Origin: Chloroflexota bacterium
GTDB taxonomy: Bacteria; Chloroflexota; Dehalococcoidia; Lucifugimonadales; Australimonadaceae
Length of the DNA: 7,197 nt
Direction of reading: 5' to 3'
Assembly (NCBI GenBank): GCA_026713505.1
Contig: JAPOOH010000332.1
Coordinates: 1 to 7,197 of the forward strand
The position numbers and the translations under genes are program-made. Below, one piece after another: positions 4,787 to 7,197 of this stretch. The stretch's first letter is position 1. Each line of letters begins with the position of its first letter. The notes beneath the pieces are model-generated. The model was not told where the DNA came from. It did no database searches and saw nothing but the letters and a program-made list of their open reading frames with translations.

Positions 4787-6775
4787 ATGACGACCCGTGT
4801 CCGAACAGAGCCGCGCGCGCCCGAGTTCGCGAAACGGCTCGGCGCCCTGCCCGCTCGGCCCGGCGTCTATCTGATGAAGTCCACCGGCGGAGCGGGCCTC
4901 TACGTCGGCAAGGCTGCCAGCCTCCGCAACCGCGTGCGTTCGTGCTTTCAGACGCCCCCCGGCAAGGAACTCCGGATCCAGGCGATGGTCCGCCACATCG
5001 CGGACTTCGAGTTCATCGTCACGGAATCGGTGCAGGAGGCGCTGCTGCTGGAGAACCTCCTCATCAAGCAGCACAAACCCTTCTACAACGCTCGGCTCAA
5101 GGACGACAAGACCTATCCATACATAAAGATCGACCTCGCAGAGGAGTTCCCGCAGGTCTATTTCACGCGTCGAGTGCTCGCCGACGGCGCCCGCTACTTC
5201 GGCCCGTTTGCAAGCGCCAGCTCCGTCCGCAAGACCATGGACCTGCTCAAGAAACTCTTCCCCTACCGCTCATGCACAAAGGTCATCACCGGCAACGACG
5301 AGCGCCCCTGCCTGGAGTACTTCATCCACCGCTGCGTCGGCCCCTGCGTCGGCGCCGTCGATGCGGGCGGCTACGGCGAGGTGATACGCCAGGTGCTGCG
5401 CTTCCTTGAGGGCGACTCGGAGAGTGTGGAGATGGAGTTGCGCGTGAACATGGAGCGCGCATCCGAGTCCCTCGAGTTTGAGCGTGCCGCCGCCCTGCGT
5501 GACCAGCTCCGCGCCATCGAGTCAGTATCCCAGAACCAGAAGGTCGTTTCGAACCGCAACGAAGACTCGGACGTCATCGCGCTCGCCTACGACAAGGGCG
5601 AGGCGTGGGTCGAGCTCTTCCGCGTGCGGCGGGGCAAGCTGATCGGGCGTGACCACTTCGTGATGGAGGGCGGCGAAGCAGAGGACGAGCCTGCCCTGCT
5701 GGAGCACTTCGTCCAGCAGTTCTATGAAGCGTCGACGGACATCCCCGGCGCGCTGCTCATCCAGCACGACATCGAGAACGCGGAGGTCATCGCTGACTGG
5801 CTCAGCGGCAAGCGCGGCAGGCGTGTATCGGTCTACCGCCCGCAGCGGGGCGAGAAGCGGCAGCTCGTGCAGATGGCGGCCGCCAACGCCGCTGAGGCCC
5901 TCACGCAGCGCCGCCTCCAATGGTTGCACGAGTCGGACAAGGTGCTGCAGGCGCTGGCCGAACTGCAGGAGGCGCTGAATCTGCCGGAACTGCCGCGCCG
6001 CATTGAGTGCTACGACATCTCCAACATCCAGGGCACGAACTCGGTCGGCAGCATGGTCGTCTTCGAGAATGGACGCCCGAAGAGCGCGCACTACCGCCGG
6101 TTCCAGATAAAGGGTGTAAGCGGGATAGACGACTACGCCTCCATGCAGGAGATGCTGCGCAGGCGCTTCCGCAGACTCGGCGAGCAGCGGCGCGCAGAGG
6201 CCGAAGCCGGTGCAAGCGCTCCCCTGCCCGCCACCGGGGATGCGGGGGACGAGCCCGGTGGGCCGGATGAAGGACGCGCTCTCCAGAACTCATTCGGGTA
6301 CGTGCCGGGACTCGTCATCATCGACGGAGGCAAGGGGCACCTGAACGCGGCACAGCAGGTGTTCCTGGAGCTCGGGCTCACGGACATCCCCCTCTGCTCG
6401 CTGGCGAAGCGCGAGGAGGAGGTCTTCCTGCCCCACGTGCCGGAGCCCGTGCTGCTGCCCCGCCGCTCGCAGGGGCTGTACCTCGTGCAGCGTGTGCGGG
6501 ACGAGGCGCACCGCTTCGCTATCACGTACCATCGACAGCGGCGCTCGCGGGCCGCGACGCGCTCCCGACTCGACGACGCGCCCGGCATCGGCCCGAAGCG
6601 CCGCCGCGAGCTGATACGCCGCTTCGGGAGTGCGGCGGGCGTCCGTACGGCGAGCGTCGAAGAGATCGCGGGCATCCGGGGCATGAGCCATGCCACGGCG
6701 GAGCAGTTGAAGGCGTTCCTTGGAGGAGACGACTCTCCTCCAACCGGGAACGCAACAGAGGAGGCGGGACGATGA
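4787..6775 (+). CDS. uvrC: Excinuclease ABC subunit C (UvrC)
   Basis: UvrC is the nuclease of nucleotide excision repair; with UvrB it cuts the damaged strand on both sides of the lesion. All parts are present in the 662 residues. The N-terminal GIY-YIG nuclease, which makes the 3' cut, has GVY (26-28) and LYVGKA (38-43) plus R47. Four cysteines (C163, C175, C183, C187) match the cluster that holds a 4Fe-4S centre in E. coli UvrC. A UVR motif for UvrB contact follows at about 207-242 (ASESLEFERAAALRDQL). The C-terminal RNase H-like nuclease, which makes the 5' cut, has YDISNIQGT (D410), VIIDGGKGHL (D513) and EAHRFAITYHR (H575). A helix-hairpin-helix pair (about 596-645) ends the protein. A low-complexity linker (466-502) interrupts the RNase H-like domain. 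The start is fixed by an in-frame TAA four codons upstream. The stop overlaps the next gene. Confidence 0.98.
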   Translation: MTTRVRTEPRAPEFAKRLGALPARPGVYLMKSTGGAGLYVGKAASLRNRVRSCFQTPPGKELRIQAMVRHIADFEFIVTESVQEALLLENLLIKQHKPFYNARLKDDKTYPYIKIDLAEEFPQVYFTRRVLADGARYFGPFASASSVRKTMDLLKKLFPYRSCTKVITGNDERPCLEYFIHRCVGPCVGAVDAGGYGEVIRQVLRFLEGDSESVEMELRVNMERASESLEFERAAALRDQLRAIESVSQNQKVVSNRNEDSDVIALAYDKGEAWVELFRVRRGKLIGRDHFVMEGGEAEDEPALLEHFVQQFYEASTDIPGALLIQHDIENAEVIADWLSGKRGRRVSVYRPQRGEKRQLVQMAAANAAEALTQRRLQWLHESDKVLQALAELQEALNLPELPRRIECYDISNIQGTNSVGSMVVFENGRPKSAHYRRFQIKGVSGIDDYASMQEMLRRRFRRLGEQRRAEAEAGASAPLPATGDAGDEPGGPDEGRALQNSFGYVPGLVIIDGGKGHLNAAQQVFLELGLTDIPLCSLAKREEEVFLPHVPEPVLLPRRSQGLYLVQRVRDEAHRFAITYHRQRRSRAATRSRLDDAPGIGPKRRRELIRRFGSAAGVRTASVEEIAGIRGMSHATAEQLKAFLGGDDSPPTGNATEEAGR

Positions 6776-7152
6776 GCACGGACCCGAACGACAGCAGACC
6801 GCCGGTGTGGGTGGGGCACGTCAGCATGAGCACGGCGAAGCTCGCGGAGTCCCGCGAGTTCATGCAGCAGATCGGGATGAGGCCCATGTTCAACAACGAG
6901 TCCGTCGCCATCTTCGAGCTGCGCGGCGGCACGCACCTCGTGCTAGTTGCCGATGCGGACGCCCAGCCAGGAGACGCGCCGTTCGACCTCATGGTCGAGG
7001 ACGTGGACGTCACTCACGCCGACCTCGCGTCGCGCGGCCTCGCGCCCTCTCCCCTCGAGCACGGGCGCATCCACAAGTCGTTCACGGTAACGGAGCCGGG
7101 CGGCGGGCGCATCACGGTCAACTCCACGCACGTTTCTGACCTGCCCGTGTAG
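6772..7152 (+). CDS. VOC/glyoxalase-fold small protein
   Basis: This 126-residue protein has the vicinal oxygen chelate fold, which is shared by glyoxalase I, extradiol dioxygenases and drug-binding resistance proteins; the substrate is unknown. Visible elements are the first strand VWVGHVSMST (12-21, with H16 at the usual first metal-ligand position), the helix KLAESREFMQQIGMRPMF, the strands VAIFELRGGTHLVLVA (45-60), a second module beginning FDLMVEDVDVTHADLASRG (71-89), and FTVTEPGGGRITVNSTH (104-120), which mirrors the family's F.v.DP.Gn.iev end. The last metal-ligand glutamate is not obvious, so an enzymatic role is uncertain. It starts within the uvrC stop (ATGA overlap) behind a good AGAGGAGG at 6757-6764, so it is very likely co-transcribed and translationally coupled with uvrC. 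No functional link to repair is known to me. Confidence 0.88.
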   Translation: MSTDPNDSRPPVWVGHVSMSTAKLAESREFMQQIGMRPMFNNESVAIFELRGGTHLVLVADADAQPGDAPFDLMVEDVDVTHADLASRGLAPSPLEHGRIHKSFTVTEPGGGRITVNSTHVSDLPV

Positions 7153-7197
7153 GCGCCTGGCCCCTTCCCCTTGATGGGAGTGGATGGGCGGGGGGAG

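Noticed and set aside
4780..5409. 209-codon + strand frame overlapping the start of uvrC
   Set aside because: It is a +2-frame shadow of UvrC; the UvrC frame carries all GIY-YIG and cysteine motifs without interruption.
6133..6936. 267-codon open frame on the - strand opposite uvrC and the VOC gene
   Set aside because: It spans two real genes antisense, is Arg/Ser/Pro-rich and has no recognisable motif.
7153..7197. C-run followed by a G-run after the VOC gene, resembling half of a terminator hairpin
   Set aside because: Pairing is imperfect and the window ends here, so no stem could be established.

Overview
The window is 7.2 kb of GC-rich bacterial chromosome. It carries seven complete protein genes and the 3' end of an eighth. 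I see no rRNA, tRNA, CRISPR array, insertion sequence, phage gene or origin. GC-rich codon use, a luciferase-like F420/FMN oxidoreductase and housekeeping genes related to those of Gram-positive-like lineages would fit Chloroflexota (for example a Dehalococcoidia/SAR202-type genome) or Actinomycetota. This is an inference from gene content, and the taxon cannot be fixed from the window.

Left part (1-895, + strand): the last 56 codons of pstB, the ATPase of the phosphate ABC transporter, are followed 30 bp later by phoU. This is the usual end of a pstSCAB-phoU phosphate-uptake operon. A perfect 11-bp hairpin lies 26 bp past phoU.

Centre (852-4588, - strand): five genes are read leftward. In transcription order they are a small MerR-type regulator (4588-4283), a 10-TM EamA/DMT-family transporter (4130-3237), a luciferase-like oxidoreductase (3073-2117), an EVE-domain protein (2082-1618) and a secreted, membrane-anchored protein resembling YtkA/FixH domains (1610-852). 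Hairpins after the merR and EamA genes suggest separate transcripts. The last three genes are closely spaced (34 and 7 bp) and probably form one transcript starting at a TACAAT promoter near 3102. The last open frame runs through the phoU hairpin and into the end of phoU, so its C-terminal third is doubtful.

Right part (4787-7152, + strand): uvrC, the nuclease subunit of nucleotide excision repair, overlaps a small VOC/glyoxalase-fold gene by ATGA, so the two are very likely translationally coupled. merR and uvrC diverge from a 198-bp AT-richer spacer.

I found no new multi-gene system; the gene content is ordinary. The most interesting signal is in the merR/uvrC spacer. Both divergent genes have a TAnnnT -10-like hexamer exactly six bases before the start codon, and in both that hexamer itself supplies an in-frame stop that rules out a longer reading frame. 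This suggests leaderless mRNAs. The merR promoter also has a 17-bp spacer spanned by an inverted repeat, as expected for MerR autoregulation.
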